DNA of 64,000 nucleotides from Vagococcus acidifermentans. Its GTDB lineage: Bacteria > Bacillota > Bacilli > Lactobacillales > Vagococcaceae. Location: positions 1-64,000 of the forward strand of contig NZ_NGKC01000007.1 in the NCBI RefSeq assembly GCF_003987655.1, in the 5' to 3' direction. The notes beneath the pieces were generated by a model. The model was not told the origin of the DNA and made no database searches. It saw nothing but the letters and a program-made list of their open reading frames with translations. This document shows positions 28,551 to 35,976 of the stretch, one piece after another. The position numbers were made by a program, and so were the translations under genes. Each line of letters opens with the position of its first letter. Position 1 is the stretch's first letter.

Positions 28551-28994
28551 TTGGCTAAAAACATACATCATATTCTTGTTGGTTTCGACGGTTCCGAGCA
28601 ATCGAAAAAGGCGCTGAAACATGCCCGTTCCCTAGCCGACTTTGCAGTCAGCCGCGTCACGGTGATGCAAGTCTTTGAACCTTCCACATTCAGCCCCTCA
28701 GACACTATCATGTTGGAAGCTATCAAAAAGTTCCATAAAGAAGAAGACATGCGGGTAAGAAAAGAAATACGGGAATTAACTAAACAGCTGGATTTCCCTG
28801 AGACCGTTACTGTTGACATTCTGACGAAACGCGGAACACCAAAGCGCGATATTGTTGCCTATGCCAAACACCATCAAGTCGACCTGATTGTGGTGGGCGC
28901 AACCGGGACACACGGGGTCGAACGTGTCTTGATTGGTTCCACGACATCGTACATCTTAAATCATGCCCATTGCAACGTTCTCATCGTCAAATAA
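28551..28994 (+). CDS. Universal stress protein (UspA family)
   Basis: The 147-residue product has the Usp fold: HILVGFDGSEQSKKAL at the start, VDLIVVGATGTHGVERVLIGSTTSYIL with the ATP-binding G-2x-G-9x-G-(S/T) pattern, and CNVLIVK at the end. It is therefore an ATP-binding type. The start is TTG at 28551, 9 nt after AAGGAGG; the open frame reaching 28524 would put the ribosome site inside the gene. Confidence 0.92.
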   Translation: MAKNIHHILVGFDGSEQSKKALKHARSLADFAVSRVTVMQVFEPSTFSPSDTIMLEAIKKFHKEEDMRVRKEIRELTKQLDFPETVTVDILTKRGTPKRDIVAYAKHHQVDLIVVGATGTHGVERVLIGSTTSYILNHAHCNVLIVK

Positions 28995-28996
28995 AG

Positions 28997-29043
28997 AAAA
29001 AAAGCAGAAAGCGCTGAAAAAATTCAGCATTTTCTGCTTTTTT
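28997..29043. terminator. Bidirectional terminator between usp and the GNAT gene
   Basis: AAAAAAAGCAGAAA (28997-29010) pairs with TTTCTGCTTTTTT (29031-29043), with an inner GCTGAA/TTCAGC stem and A/T tails on both sides. Confidence 0.85.
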
Positions 29044-29047
29044 CATA

Positions 29048-29486
29048 CTAATCAATCAGCAGGCTCATGAAAGCCACGTTTAAAAAGCGGCCGTCAGCTG
29101 TTTGCATGCCGCGCGGTATCACGCATTCAGTTGTGAATCCCAATTTGCGGTACAGCCGGACTGCCTGTTCATTCCGCTCCTGAACACTCAGCTCCAGACG
29201 GCGGATGATTCCTGAATGCCGTGCCCAGTCGATGACCTCTTCAAGTAAAATCGACCCCAGACCTAACCCCCAAAATTCTTTCAACACGGAAATTCCGACT
29301 TCGCCAATGTGCTGCACACTTTCATCGTCAGCCCCGGTGACTGTCGCAAGCCCGATCAGCCGGTCGCCGGCAGTGCCGACCAGCACCAGCCGATTGGGGG
29401 TCCGACCGATTTCTTCCAGTTCTTGCGCCAAACGCGGCACCATCAGCGGGCACTGCCTCTCTGATAACGACATCCAGGTGTTGCAT
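29048..29486 (-). pseudogene. Frameshifted GNAT acetyltransferase
   Basis: The main frame (29473-29048) encodes a GNAT core with LIGLATVTG, the acetyl-CoA motif EFWGLGLGSILLEEV and RLYRKLGFTTE. The true start appears to be the ATG at 29486, preceded by AGGAGAGGA, but it opens another frame, MQHLDVVIREAVPADG, a typical GNAT N terminus. The two meet around 29430-29450. The family normally has about 30 more residues between these parts, so a deletion with a frameshift is likely. In related genomes a GNAT gene follows tsaE, as here, so this is the decayed resident copy. Confidence 0.65.
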
Positions 29487-29499
29487 GTGTCTTCCTCTC

Positions 29500-29970
29500 C
29501 TATGTGTTTTCTTTATTTTCCAGAAAGGCGGCAAGGCGCTGACGCAGATGGTCATCCGGTGTCGTCAGCTTAATCGCCCGCTGTTCATCATCACCGGCGA
29601 TTTTTTGAAGCGTGAGTTCAATATAGGGCACATCAATCATGTCGCGGATCAGCTCGCCCCACTCAACCACACACACACCTTCGCCTTCAAAATATTCTTC
29701 CAGCCCCAATTCATCCGCGCCGTCACTCAGCCGGTAAACATCCATGTGATACAGCGGCAACCGCCCTGTATCATATTCGCGAATCAGGGTATAGGTGGGA
29801 CTTTTAATCATTTGTGTGATGCCAAGCCCTGCCGCAAAACCTTTTGTCAGCGTGGTTTTGCCGGCACCTAAGTCGCCCGTTAAGATGAATACATCCCCGG
29901 CTTGTGCGAATTGACCGAGCTTTTTGCCGAAAGACAGTGTTTCCTGCTCTCCTTGTACAATTAATTCCAT
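29500..29970 (-). CDS. tsaE: tRNA threonylcarbamoyladenosine biosynthesis ATPase TsaE
   Basis: TsaE hydrolyses ATP in the TsaBDE complex that makes t6A37 of ANN-reading tRNAs. The 156-residue product has Walker A LTGDLGAGKTTLTK (about 31-44), SPTYTLIREY, and the VVEWGELI strand. ATG at 29970. It is normally cotranscribed behind pta; the island now separates the two, so it must rely on a local promoter (a TATACT -10-like sequence on the minus strand near 30006 with no clear -35). Confidence 0.94.
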   Translation of the reverse strand: MELIVQGEQETLSFGKKLGQFAQAGDVFILTGDLGAGKTTLTKGFAAGLGITQMIKSPTYTLIREYDTGRLPLYHMDVYRLSDGADELGLEEYFEGEGVCVVEWGELIRDMIDVPYIELTLQKIAGDDEQRAIKLTTPDDHLRQRLAAFLENKENT

Positions 29971-30138
29971 CTCATTTTCTCCTACTATTTTTTCCAGTAT
30001 AACGGGAAGTCGGCAAAAAAGCCAGCAACAAAAAACAGGCGCTATAATTGTCGTTTCCTACATTTTTGTATGCTCTTCTTTCAATTGAAATTGAAATACA
30101 ATTAAGGATAAGAAAGGATATACGCGCATCCTGTCCAT

Positions 30139-30639
30139 CTAAACTAGATTGTTTGCTAAAATGAGTAGTACTATTGGGAAGACTAGATGAAAGAGGTATA
30201 GTCTACTATTTTTATTAATAAATAGAGCTCCAATGTTCAAAATAAAAAGAATACTCATAATAAAAAGAATCGCCCACGTAAACACTCCATGTGAGTATGC
30301 TAAAAATGAACTTTGTATCAAATTAAAAAGTAAAATAATCATGATGGTAACATTCATTATTAATGCAAACATAAAAACAATGTTATTTTCTTCATTTACT
30401 TTTGCAGGTTCACTTACTTGATTATTTTTAGTATCTGATATATCCGATGAGATAAATTCATTTAAATTAATACTATAAATTTCGCAAATTTTTTGCAAAG
30501 TACTTATATCTGGAGTTGTCTTTCCATTTTCCCACTTCGAAATTGTTTGTCTTGTTACATGCAATTTGTTAGCTACATCTTCCTGCGTATATTTTTTTGA
30601 CTTACGCACTTTTTTTAGCGTGTCTGGAATACTATTCAT
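30139..30639 (-). CDS. Xre-family regulator with C-terminal membrane segments
   Basis: The 166-residue product has a helix-turn-helix (about 6-60: KKVRKSKKYTQEDVANKL, VTRQTISKWENGKTTPDI) and three hydrophobic helices in the C-terminal half. It resembles the regulator at 17.8 kb in plan but not in sequence detail, and its DNA is far more AT-rich. ATG at 30639 follows AGAGGTG. It is the first gene of the accessory island, next to tsaE. No target gene is evident. Confidence 0.83.
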   Translation of the reverse strand: MNSIPDTLKKVRKSKKYTQEDVANKLHVTRQTISKWENGKTTPDISTLQKICEIYSINLNEFISSDISDTKNNQVSEPAKVNEENNIVFMFALIMNVTIMIILLFNLIQSSFLAYSHGVFTWAILFIMSILFILNIGALFINKNSRLYLFHLVFPIVLLILANNLV

Positions 30640-30760
30640 TTTAACACCTCTTTGCATACTTTTGTTTACATATAATGTATTATATTTTAAATTCGATATT
30701 GACTTAAATCCATAGCACAAGGCAAAATAAGAATAGCTTATCTGTACGTGGTACACTTAG

Positions 30761-30907
30761 AGTACTAGAGAAAGAGGAGGAGCTTATGATGGCAGGTGGC
30801 ATTTGGTTGATAAGACAGGAGAAATGTTTATAAGTTTTAATGACAATAAAGCTAAAATACATTTAATAGTAAATTCTGAGGAGTCGTATAGAAAAATTAC
30901 TATATAA
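30761..30907 (+). pseudogene. C-terminal fragment of an unknown protein
   Basis: The frame reads AYDGRWHLVDKTGEMFISF and then DNKAKIHLIVNSEESYRK to a stop at 30907; the residue pattern looks like genuine coding sequence. It has no start in frame except an internal ATG (FISF...), and a stop lies just upstream. I cannot name the parent gene. A 15-codon frame starting at 30786 after AGGAGGAG overlaps it in another frame. Confidence 0.35.
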
Positions 30908-30985
30908 TTACTGAATATAAAGGAAAAAGAAGCGCTGATTTATTTCAATGCTTCTTTAGGTTCGATATTTCCAGCTTTTAGCATT

Positions 30986-32197
30986 TTAATGATTGCTGCT
31001 TTTATATTGATTTGATTTATTGAGAATACTGATAAAAACAACAATAAATATAATTAGTAAACCAGCTATAGAAAAAATAGTTGAAGCTGAATATAGTGAA
31101 GTGAGTTTTCCTGTAATGAAAAATGATACAGGCGTTAACACTGTTGAAAAAAATAATTGTACACTTGTAACTCTCCCAAATAAATGTTCAGGTGTGCTAT
31201 TTTGGAGAACAGACATGTATAAAACATTGATCATTCCAATAAAAATACCAGAAAGAAGTAGTAAGGTGATTACAAAAAAAAGATTTAAACATTGTAAAAT
31301 AATCATCCAAATGAATCCGAAGTAAGCTGAGAAAATTAGTAAGAGCGATAAAGTCTCATGTTTCTTTTTAAAAAGTATTGAACCAAATGAACCTATGAAG
31401 GATCCAAATCCATATATAGATATAAAATATCCATAAGTAGATGTATTTTGATTTAATTCATGATTTACAAACATAGGTAAAGCGACTTGTAAAGAACCAC
31501 TAGTTGAGAAATTAATTATTGCTGTTAATAATAGTAAACTAATGATAGAACTATTTTGAAGAATTATTCTATATTCAGCTATTGAAGTTTTATTGGTATG
31601 TACCGGTCTTCTAAAGTCTGTTGTATAGTTTACATTCATTTTTATAGAAAAGTATAAGCAAAATAGAGAAAGAAAAATGATTATTAGGTAATAGCTACTT
31701 TTAGATAAGTTTCCAATAAAAAAACCAGCTATTGAAGGTGAAATAAATTGAGATAACTGTGAAGAAGTTTGAAATAAACTATTTGCTTCAGAATGTTGAT
31801 TAGACTGTATAATTTTAGGAATAATCGACAATGTTGATGGCTGGGTCATACCTAGTATAATACCACTTACAATTGCATAAAAATAAATATCTTTCACTGA
31901 GTAATCTATGAATGAACTTTGCCAAAAAACTATTAAAAAAAATAGAACAAATACAATAGAACTGAAAAATAAAATTTTCTTTTCTTTAAAATAGTCTACC
32001 AAGTATCCTGAAATTGGAAGGATAACTATTTTGGAAATAGTAAGTAGTGTCATAGCACTTCCTAAAGTAGAAGAAGGGTTTTGAGTGTTCTCAGTTATGT
32101 TAATTAAAGCTAAGAGAAAAAATTGATTGATTGAGAATAAAGTTATTGAGAAAAGTAATAAGTATCTGAAAGATGAATTTGTTTTAAGCAAGTTCAT
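30986..32197 (-). CDS. MFS transporter
   Basis: The 403-residue product has 12 hydrophobic segments and a short loop DYFKEKKI after helix 2 in the position of the MFS A-motif; the overall pattern resembles macrolide-type (Mef/MdrR-like) exporters. The divergent tetR gene and the shared operators suggest a drug- or metabolite-inducible efflux pump; the substrate is unknown. DNA is strongly AT-rich, unlike the core. ATG at 32197 follows AAGGAG. It is convergent with nothing; its 3' side holds the 30.8-kb remnant. Confidence 0.85.
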   Translation of the reverse strand: MNLLKTNSSFRYLLLFSITLFSINQFFLLALINITENTQNPSSTLGSAMTLLTISKIVILPISGYLVDYFKEKKILFFSSIVFVLFFLIVFWQSSFIDYSVKDIYFYAIVSGIILGMTQPSTLSIIPKIIQSNQHSEANSLFQTSSQLSQFISPSIAGFFIGNLSKSSYYLIIIFLSLFCLYFSIKMNVNYTTDFRRPVHTNKTSIAEYRIILQNSSIISLLLLTAIINFSTSGSLQVALPMFVNHELNQNTSTYGYFISIYGFGSFIGSFGSILFKKKHETLSLLLIFSAYFGFIWMIILQCLNLFFVITLLLLSGIFIGMINVLYMSVLQNSTPEHLFGRVTSVQLFFSTVLTPVSFFITGKLTSLYSASTIFSIAGLLIIFIVVFISILNKSNQYKSSNH

Positions 32198-32238
32198 AAT
32201 AATTTCTCCTTTTTATATTATATTATCACAAAATAGCA

Positions 32239-32254
32239 AAACTGACTAGTCAGT
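32239..32254. promoter_or_regulatory. Operator 1 of the TetR/MFS pair
   Basis: AACTGACTAGTCAGTT is a perfect 16-bp palindrome 41 bp upstream of the MFS start, where its -35 region would be. A related copy lies at 32347. Confidence 0.7.
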
Positions 32255-32305
32255 TCGTTTTATAATATTTAATGCAAATTTTAATTATTTAATTTTCGGA
32301 AAGTA

Positions 32306-32334
32306 TTGATTTTTAAAAGAAATTAATCTATAAT
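32306..32334 (+). promoter_or_regulatory. tetR promoter
   Basis: TTGATT (32306-32311), 17-bp spacer and TATAAT (32329-32334). The second operator begins 12 bp after the -10, so the regulator probably represses itself. Confidence 0.7.
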
Positions 32335-32346
32335 TTTTCTATAAGA

Positions 32347-32362
32347 AACCGTCTGGTCAGTT
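32347..32362. promoter_or_regulatory. Operator 2 of the TetR/MFS pair
   Basis: AACCGTCTGGTCAGTT matches operator 1 at 13 of 16 positions, with a perfect right arm. It lies just after the predicted tetR start of transcription and before its AAGGAGGG ribosome site. Confidence 0.6.
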
Positions 32363-32381
32363 TTTAAAAAGGAGGGAAAAA

Positions 32382-32993
32382 ATGCCGAAAATTAGTGATG
32401 ATAAAAAAAGAGAGAATATGAATGGTATTTTGAGCAACGCAAAACAACTGTTCATTCTTAATGGATATAAGGATGTTAGTGTTGATGATATTTGCAAAAA
32501 ATCTGGTATTAGCAAAGGTTCATTTTATACATATTTTAAGAGTAAAGAAGAGTTGTTTTTAGAAATTGCCAAAGAATCTGAAGAGATGAAACATTTTTAT
32601 AGTAAGCTTCAAAATGATAGTGAAGGTGTTTTTGAGGAAATTGCGTTAACTCTTTGGGATATGATTTTTAGTGATATTACAAATGATGACATTGTTAACT
32701 ATAGACTGAATTTAGAATTTTGGATGGAAAGTTTTGATAATCATCAGTTAAGAAGTATTTTGAAGAATAAATCAAAAAAAAGTTTATCGATTTTTAAAGA
32801 TATGATTAAGGTTTATTTAAAGGAAAATATTGATGAAAATATATTAAATACATGGGCAATTTTTTTCTGGGCTCAAGCAGAAGGCTTAATGATTTATTAC
32901 ACAGCTCATCAAAGAATACCCACAGTTTCTGAAATATCAGAGATAAGGAAAATAGTTCATAACTTTGTTAATTATGTTAAAACACATAATTAA
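32382..32993 (+). CDS. TetR-family transcriptional regulator
   Basis: The 203-residue product has a TetR N-terminal helix-turn-helix (about 12-58: AKQLFILNGYKDVSVDDI, GISKGSFYTYFKSKEELF) and an all-helical ligand domain. It is divergent from the MFS gene, with two similar palindromes between them, the classical layout of a repressor controlling its own gene and an exporter. ATG at 32382 follows AAGGAGGG. Confidence 0.9.
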   Translation: MPKISDDKKRENMNGILSNAKQLFILNGYKDVSVDDICKKSGISKGSFYTYFKSKEELFLEIAKESEEMKHFYSKLQNDSEGVFEEIALTLWDMIFSDITNDDIVNYRLNLEFWMESFDNHQLRSILKNKSKKSLSIFKDMIKVYLKENIDENILNTWAIFFWAQAEGLMIYYTAHQRIPTVSEISEIRKIVHNFVNYVKTHN

Positions 32994-33060
32994 TAAAGGT
33001 AGGCTAAAAATAGATTGAAGCTTATGGTCGTTCGAATTAATATAGCAAGGAGGTGATATC

Positions 33061-33129
33061 ATGGAGAGACTAACTGAGCAGGAAGTGAAAGACTTGCAAA
33101 TTAGTGAATCTGTTGATGTCCGTTGCTAG
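33061..33129 (+). CDS. 22-residue peptide gene with perfect Shine-Dalgarno
   Basis: The frame encodes MERLTEQEVKDLQ...SVDVRC. It is preceded by AAGGAGGTGAT, an 11-base perfect complement to the 16S rRNA 3' end, 7 nt from the ATG, which argues strongly that it is translated. The peptide is acidic, lacks a signal or membrane helix, and ends in Cys. It follows tetR by 67 bp and is followed by another small frame and a terminator. It could be a signalling or modified-peptide precursor, an attenuator leader, or the start of a truncated gene; no family is recognised. Confidence 0.45.
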   Translation: MERLTEQEVKDLQISESVDVRC

Positions 33130-33142
33130 AAAGGACGGTTTT

Positions 33143-33262
33143 ATGACTACTTATGATTATTTAAAAATAGAAAGTAATTTACTATTTTTAAAAGATTCCA
33201 TTTGTCAAATTAAGGGAGAATTCTCCCTTAAATTTTATTTTCTCAAAAACATTCGTTTTTGA
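33143..33262 (+). CDS. 39-residue open reading frame
   Basis: The frame starts MTTYDYLKIESNLLFLK and runs through the terminator palindrome at 33210-33231, so its C-terminal third may not be transcribed. AAAGGACGG lies upstream of the ATG. It may be the residual N terminus of a longer gene cut by the rearrangements to its right. No family is recognised. Confidence 0.25.
   Translation: MTTYDYLKIESNLLFLKDSICQIKGEFSLKFYFLKNIRF
33210..33240 (+). terminator. Terminator after the peptide genes
   Basis: TTAAGGGAGAA/TTCTCCCTTAA is a perfect 22-bp palindrome followed by ATTTTATTTT. Confidence 0.7.
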
Positions 33263-33316
33263 TACATATCGTTAGTAACATGAAGCTTTTTGGGTCCAGG
33301 ATTATGTCCGCACCCC

Positions 33317-33753
33317 CTATTGTGTAGAAAAGTCTTGCAAAACACAATAAGTGATATCCCCATACCATACATTGTTTTTTTCTGTGATGTTGAATGCTTG
33401 GTTAATCAAATTTTTATGAACATGGGGAGTCTGTTGCATTTGACGTCTATATTTGCGTCTGGCACCTCGTGTATAAAGCCCCTGCTTATGTAACAACCGG
33501 GTGATCCGCCTTCTACTGACACGTAGTTGATAGTCTTTCCACAAGATAAATTTCAATCTTCTAGCGCCATACCTGCCTTTGTGTTGTTTAAATAAATCGA
33601 CAAGTAAGCAGACAAGGTCTCATTTTCCAGTTCAAGTGCGGTGGTTTTTCTATGGCAAAAAACATAATATCCAGCTCTTGATACATTAAAGTACTTGCAG
33701 GCCCGCACAACAGATAATCGTTCCTTGTTTTCTTGAATAAAGGAAAATATCAC
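33317..33753 (-). pseudogene. IS3-family transposase OrfB, frameshifted and truncated
   Basis: Two frames overlap. The first (33753-33553) has the N-terminal VVRACKYFNVSRAGYYV; the second (33556-33317, extending upstream as FKQHKGRYGARRLK) has VSRRRITRLLHKQGL and stops soon after VWYGDITY, the first catalytic Asp of the DDE domain. A one-base deletion near 33620 explains the switch, since ENET then LVCLLVDLF reads through if one base is added. The remaining DDE residues are gone. Confidence 0.8.
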
Positions 33754-34043
33754 CTTGGTCTTTTCTTGAGAAAGACCCGGAACTTTTTTAATATCTCTAG
33801 CTCTTCTTTCAGTGCCTGGTTTTCTTTCTGAAGCTGTTTTAGTTGATTCTGCCTGATAAACTCTCTGCTGCCTTTTCCTGGAAAAGCCCGTTCACCGTAC
33901 GTTTCATACTCAGTTATCCAACGGTATAAGGAATTAACATGGACATCCAGTTGTTTAGCGACTGTTTGTGGCGGGTTGCCTTCATTTAGAACGAGTAACA
34001 CGGCTTGACGTTTAAACTCTTTTGAATAAGATCTTCTCTTCAT
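33750..34043 (-). CDS. IS3-family transposase OrfA (copy A)
   Basis: The 97-residue product has a helix-turn-helix (KEFKRQAVLLVLNEGNPPQT, LDVHVNSLYRWITEYE) and a leucine-zipper coiled coil (LKQLQKENQALKEELEILKK), the IS3 OrfA plan. ATG at 34043 follows GGGAGG. Its stop overlaps the GTG of orfB. Alone it could act only as a DNA-binding protein or inhibitor. Confidence 0.88.
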   Translation of the reverse strand: MKRRSYSKEFKRQAVLLVLNEGNPPQTVAKQLDVHVNSLYRWITEYETYGERAFPGKGSREFIRQNQLKQLQKENQALKEELEILKKFRVFLKKRPR

Positions 34044-34149
34044 ATCTACGCCTCCCAAATTCGCTTATCTTTCTGTCTACTTAAGTATAACCCATCCAGA
34101 CAGTCCAACAGTCCAGTAAACTATAATAAAACACACTGGAGGAATCATC

Positions 34150-34443
34150 ATGTCAGAACGTAGACCGAGACGGACATTTACCAAGGAATTTAAACAACAA
34201 ATGGTGGACCTGTATCGTTCAGGAAAGCCACGATCGGAAATCATCCGAGAGTATGATCTTACCGGTTCTTCATTCGATCGTTGGGTGAAACAAGCTGATA
34301 ACAGTGGCTCATTTAGTGAAAAAGATAATCGTTCTCCCAAAGAGGAAGAGCTGAGCAAGCTAAGAAAAGAAAATATGAAACTGAAAATGGAAAATAATAT
34401 TTTAAAGCAAGCGGCGCTGATATTCGGACGAAAAGACAAGTAA
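34150..34443 (+). CDS. IS3-family transposase OrfA (copy B)
   Basis: The 97-residue product has KEFKQQMVDLYRSGKPRSEI and a second helix SFDRWVKQAD, then a coiled coil (LSKLRKENMKLKMENNILK). It ends RKDK; the A-rich stretch before the stop (CGAAAAGACAAG) is a plausible programmed -1 frameshift site into orfB, as in other IS3 elements. TGGAGGAATCATC precedes the ATG. Confidence 0.88.
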   Translation: MSERRPRRTFTKEFKQQMVDLYRSGKPRSEIIREYDLTGSSFDRWVKQADNSGSFSEKDNRSPKEEELSKLRKENMKLKMENNILKQAALIFGRKDK

Positions 34444-35177
34444 TCTCACAAAACAAGCACAAGTACGCCATATCAGCATGTGTCGAGCGTTGGGCATTTC
34501 CCGGCAAACCTATTACTACAAAGTTAAACCAGTGCGATCTGAAAGTGACCTAGAGGAAGCAGTTGAAACAAGTTTTCAGCAAAGTCGTTATCATTATGGT
34601 GCGCGAAAAATCAAAGCAGACCTGGCCCAACAAGGCATCTGCGTGAGCCGCCGGAAAGTCCGCCGCATCATGAGTCAACGACAATTGGTTTCCAATTATA
34701 CAAGAGCACAGTTTAAGCCGCATAAAACGCCTGTCAATGACACAACTTTGTCAAATCTGTTGAAACGAGAGTTTAAATCCGATTGCCCTTTGGAAAAAAT
34801 CGTGACGGATTTGACCTATATCCGACTTTCATACAGACCGTGGCAAGGAATTCGATAACGCACTAATCTCGGATGTGCTGGAAACGTTTGGTATTGCCCA
34901 CTCTCTTAGTCAAAAAGGCTGTCCTTATGATAATGCGGTAGCAGAATCAACATATAAATCATTCAAGATGGAATTTGTGTATCCAAATCAGTTTGAAACG
35001 CCTGAAAGTTTGAAGTTAGGGTTATTTGATTATGTCAATTGGTGGAATCACTGGCGGCTGCATGGGGCAATTGGCTATCAAACACCTGTCAGTATACGAA
35101 CGCAGAAATTGGCGAAGCTGTCCCTTGATAGTGAGCCCGTCTGTGATACCCTCACGGGAACGATCCTAACTTTTTAA
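34440..35177 (+). pseudogene. IS3-family transposase OrfB with internal deletion (copy B)
   Basis: The first part (to about 34825) runs from MCRALGISRQTYYYKV through GARKIKADLAQQGI to VTDLTYIR, the first catalytic Asp. It is then joined directly to HTDRGKEFDNALISD (second Asp) in another frame, followed by SQKGCPYDNAVAES with the catalytic Glu and DYVNWWNHWRLHGAIGY. About 50-60 codons between the first and second Asp are missing and the junction near 34827 shifts frame, ending the first frame at a TAA at 34856. Confidence 0.88.
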
Positions 35178-35289
35178 AGCTGGGAAGCTGATCGTGAAAA
35201 CTCACAGACGGGGAGGCTCTCTGTCAAGGGCAATCGGATAACATGATAAAAGGAATGACACCTTATAAATTTTGTCAAAAAAGGGGTTG

Positions 35290-35384
35290 CCATACCATAA
35301 TTTAGGTTTGACAGATGTGGTAGGAGCTTTTGATGTAGCGTTGTCCTTAAGGATGACTGGTACGATACTAGATGATTGACTCAA
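35290..35384 (-). pseudogene. Possible 5' fragment of a truncated gene
   Basis: A TTG start at 35384 lies 6 nt after GGAGGTG on the minus strand and opens MSQSSSIVPVILKDN...APTTSVKPKLWYG, which looks coded; the frame then runs on into sequence next to IS copy B and stops at 35202. It may be the start of a gene cut by the insertion. I cannot name it. Confidence 0.3.
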
Positions 35385-35468
35385 AAAAACACCTCCGATA
35401 AACTTGTTAGATACAGTTTACCCTGAAGTGTTAGAGAAAAATAGACGGTCGATTATTACCCACTTACA

Positions 35469-35519
35469 AATAAAATAAAAAAACACCGGAGAAGGAAAAT
35501 TATTCCTTACTCCGATGTT
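35469..35519 (-). terminator. Orphan terminator
   Basis: AACACCGGAGAAGGAA (35482-35497) pairs with TTCCTTACTCCGATGTT (35503-35519) with one mismatch and one bulge; on the minus strand a long T-rich run follows. No gene now ends here: the 300 bp to its right hold no convincing frame, so its gene has been lost. Confidence 0.7.
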
Positions 35520-35814
35520 CATAGGTGATACTATCAGTCCGATTTGACGAAGTGCCAAAATCATACCTTATCTGGTGCTATTTGCGTGTCGCTACGATTA
35601 TTCACCGTTTACCATTGATGTCAGTATAGGGTAATAATGATGTTACTGATGGTAATATTATTTGGCGAATATTACCAGAAGTTACCGACAGATTTTCTGT
35701 GTTAGCCTGTGTGAATACATATTATTTTCTCCTAACTTTTGGTTCAGAATTATGTCTGCACCTCCAAATTACATTTTATCGTTGTCGTTGACACTTAAAC
35801 ACCAAATAGAATAA
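35520..35814. other. Intergenic stretch without a recognisable gene
   Basis: About 300 bp between the orphan terminator and the lipoprotein gene. I see no frame with a ribosome site and coding pattern. It includes (35737-35765) an imperfect copy of the sequence at 33287-33316, both reading TTTTGG...ATTATGTC-GCACC. Confidence 0.5.
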
Positions 35815-35976
35815 TTAATTTCCTGTTTCTACCGTAACTTCAGCACTGTTAGTCTTTTTTTCTATTTTTTGTTCACTTTGAAAAGTAGCTTCTTTTTCTC
35901 TTTTTTTATCAGGTGCTTTACTGCACCCACTCATTAGTAACAACAATATCGTTAGACTTACTAAAATCTTTTTCAT
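35815..35976 (-). CDS. Small lipoprotein (53 aa)
   Basis: The minus strand encodes a 53-residue protein with a basic start, a hydrophobic core and the lipobox LMSGC (Cys18), followed by a charged tail KAPDKKREKEATFQSE. It should be a lipid-anchored surface peptide. Its ATG overlaps the TGA of the surface-protein gene (ATGA), so translation is coupled. It is short enough to be a truncated lipoprotein. Function unknown; a role with the neighbouring adhesin is inferred only from the coupling. Confidence 0.72.
   Translation of the reverse strand: MKKILVSLTILLLLMSGCSKAPDKKREKEATFQSEQKIEKKTNSAEVTVETGN

Larger units (their letters stand above)
33290..34075 (-). mobile_element. Remnant of an IS3-family element (copy A)
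   Basis: The minus strand carries an intact orfA and a broken orfB of an IS3-family transposase. The orfB 3' half, including the second and third catalytic acids, is missing, so the element cannot move by itself. The left end adjoins a 30-bp sequence that recurs, imperfectly, at 35737-35765. It lies tail to tail with nothing but head to head with copy B. Confidence 0.8.
34100..35212 (+). mobile_element. Remnant of a second IS3-family element (copy B)
   Basis: A complete orfA and an orfB with an internal deletion lie on the plus strand, head to head with copy A. Ends are approximate. An 11-bp inverted repeat, CCCGTCTGTGA (35136-35146) and TCACAGACGGG (35202-35212), marks the distal end. Copies A and B differ in sequence and are separate insertions. 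Confidence 0.8.

Noticed and set aside
34077-34507. Minus-strand frames overlapping the IS3 copy B orfA.
   Set aside because: Shadows of orfA; the plus-strand frame has the helix-turn-helix and coiled-coil pattern.
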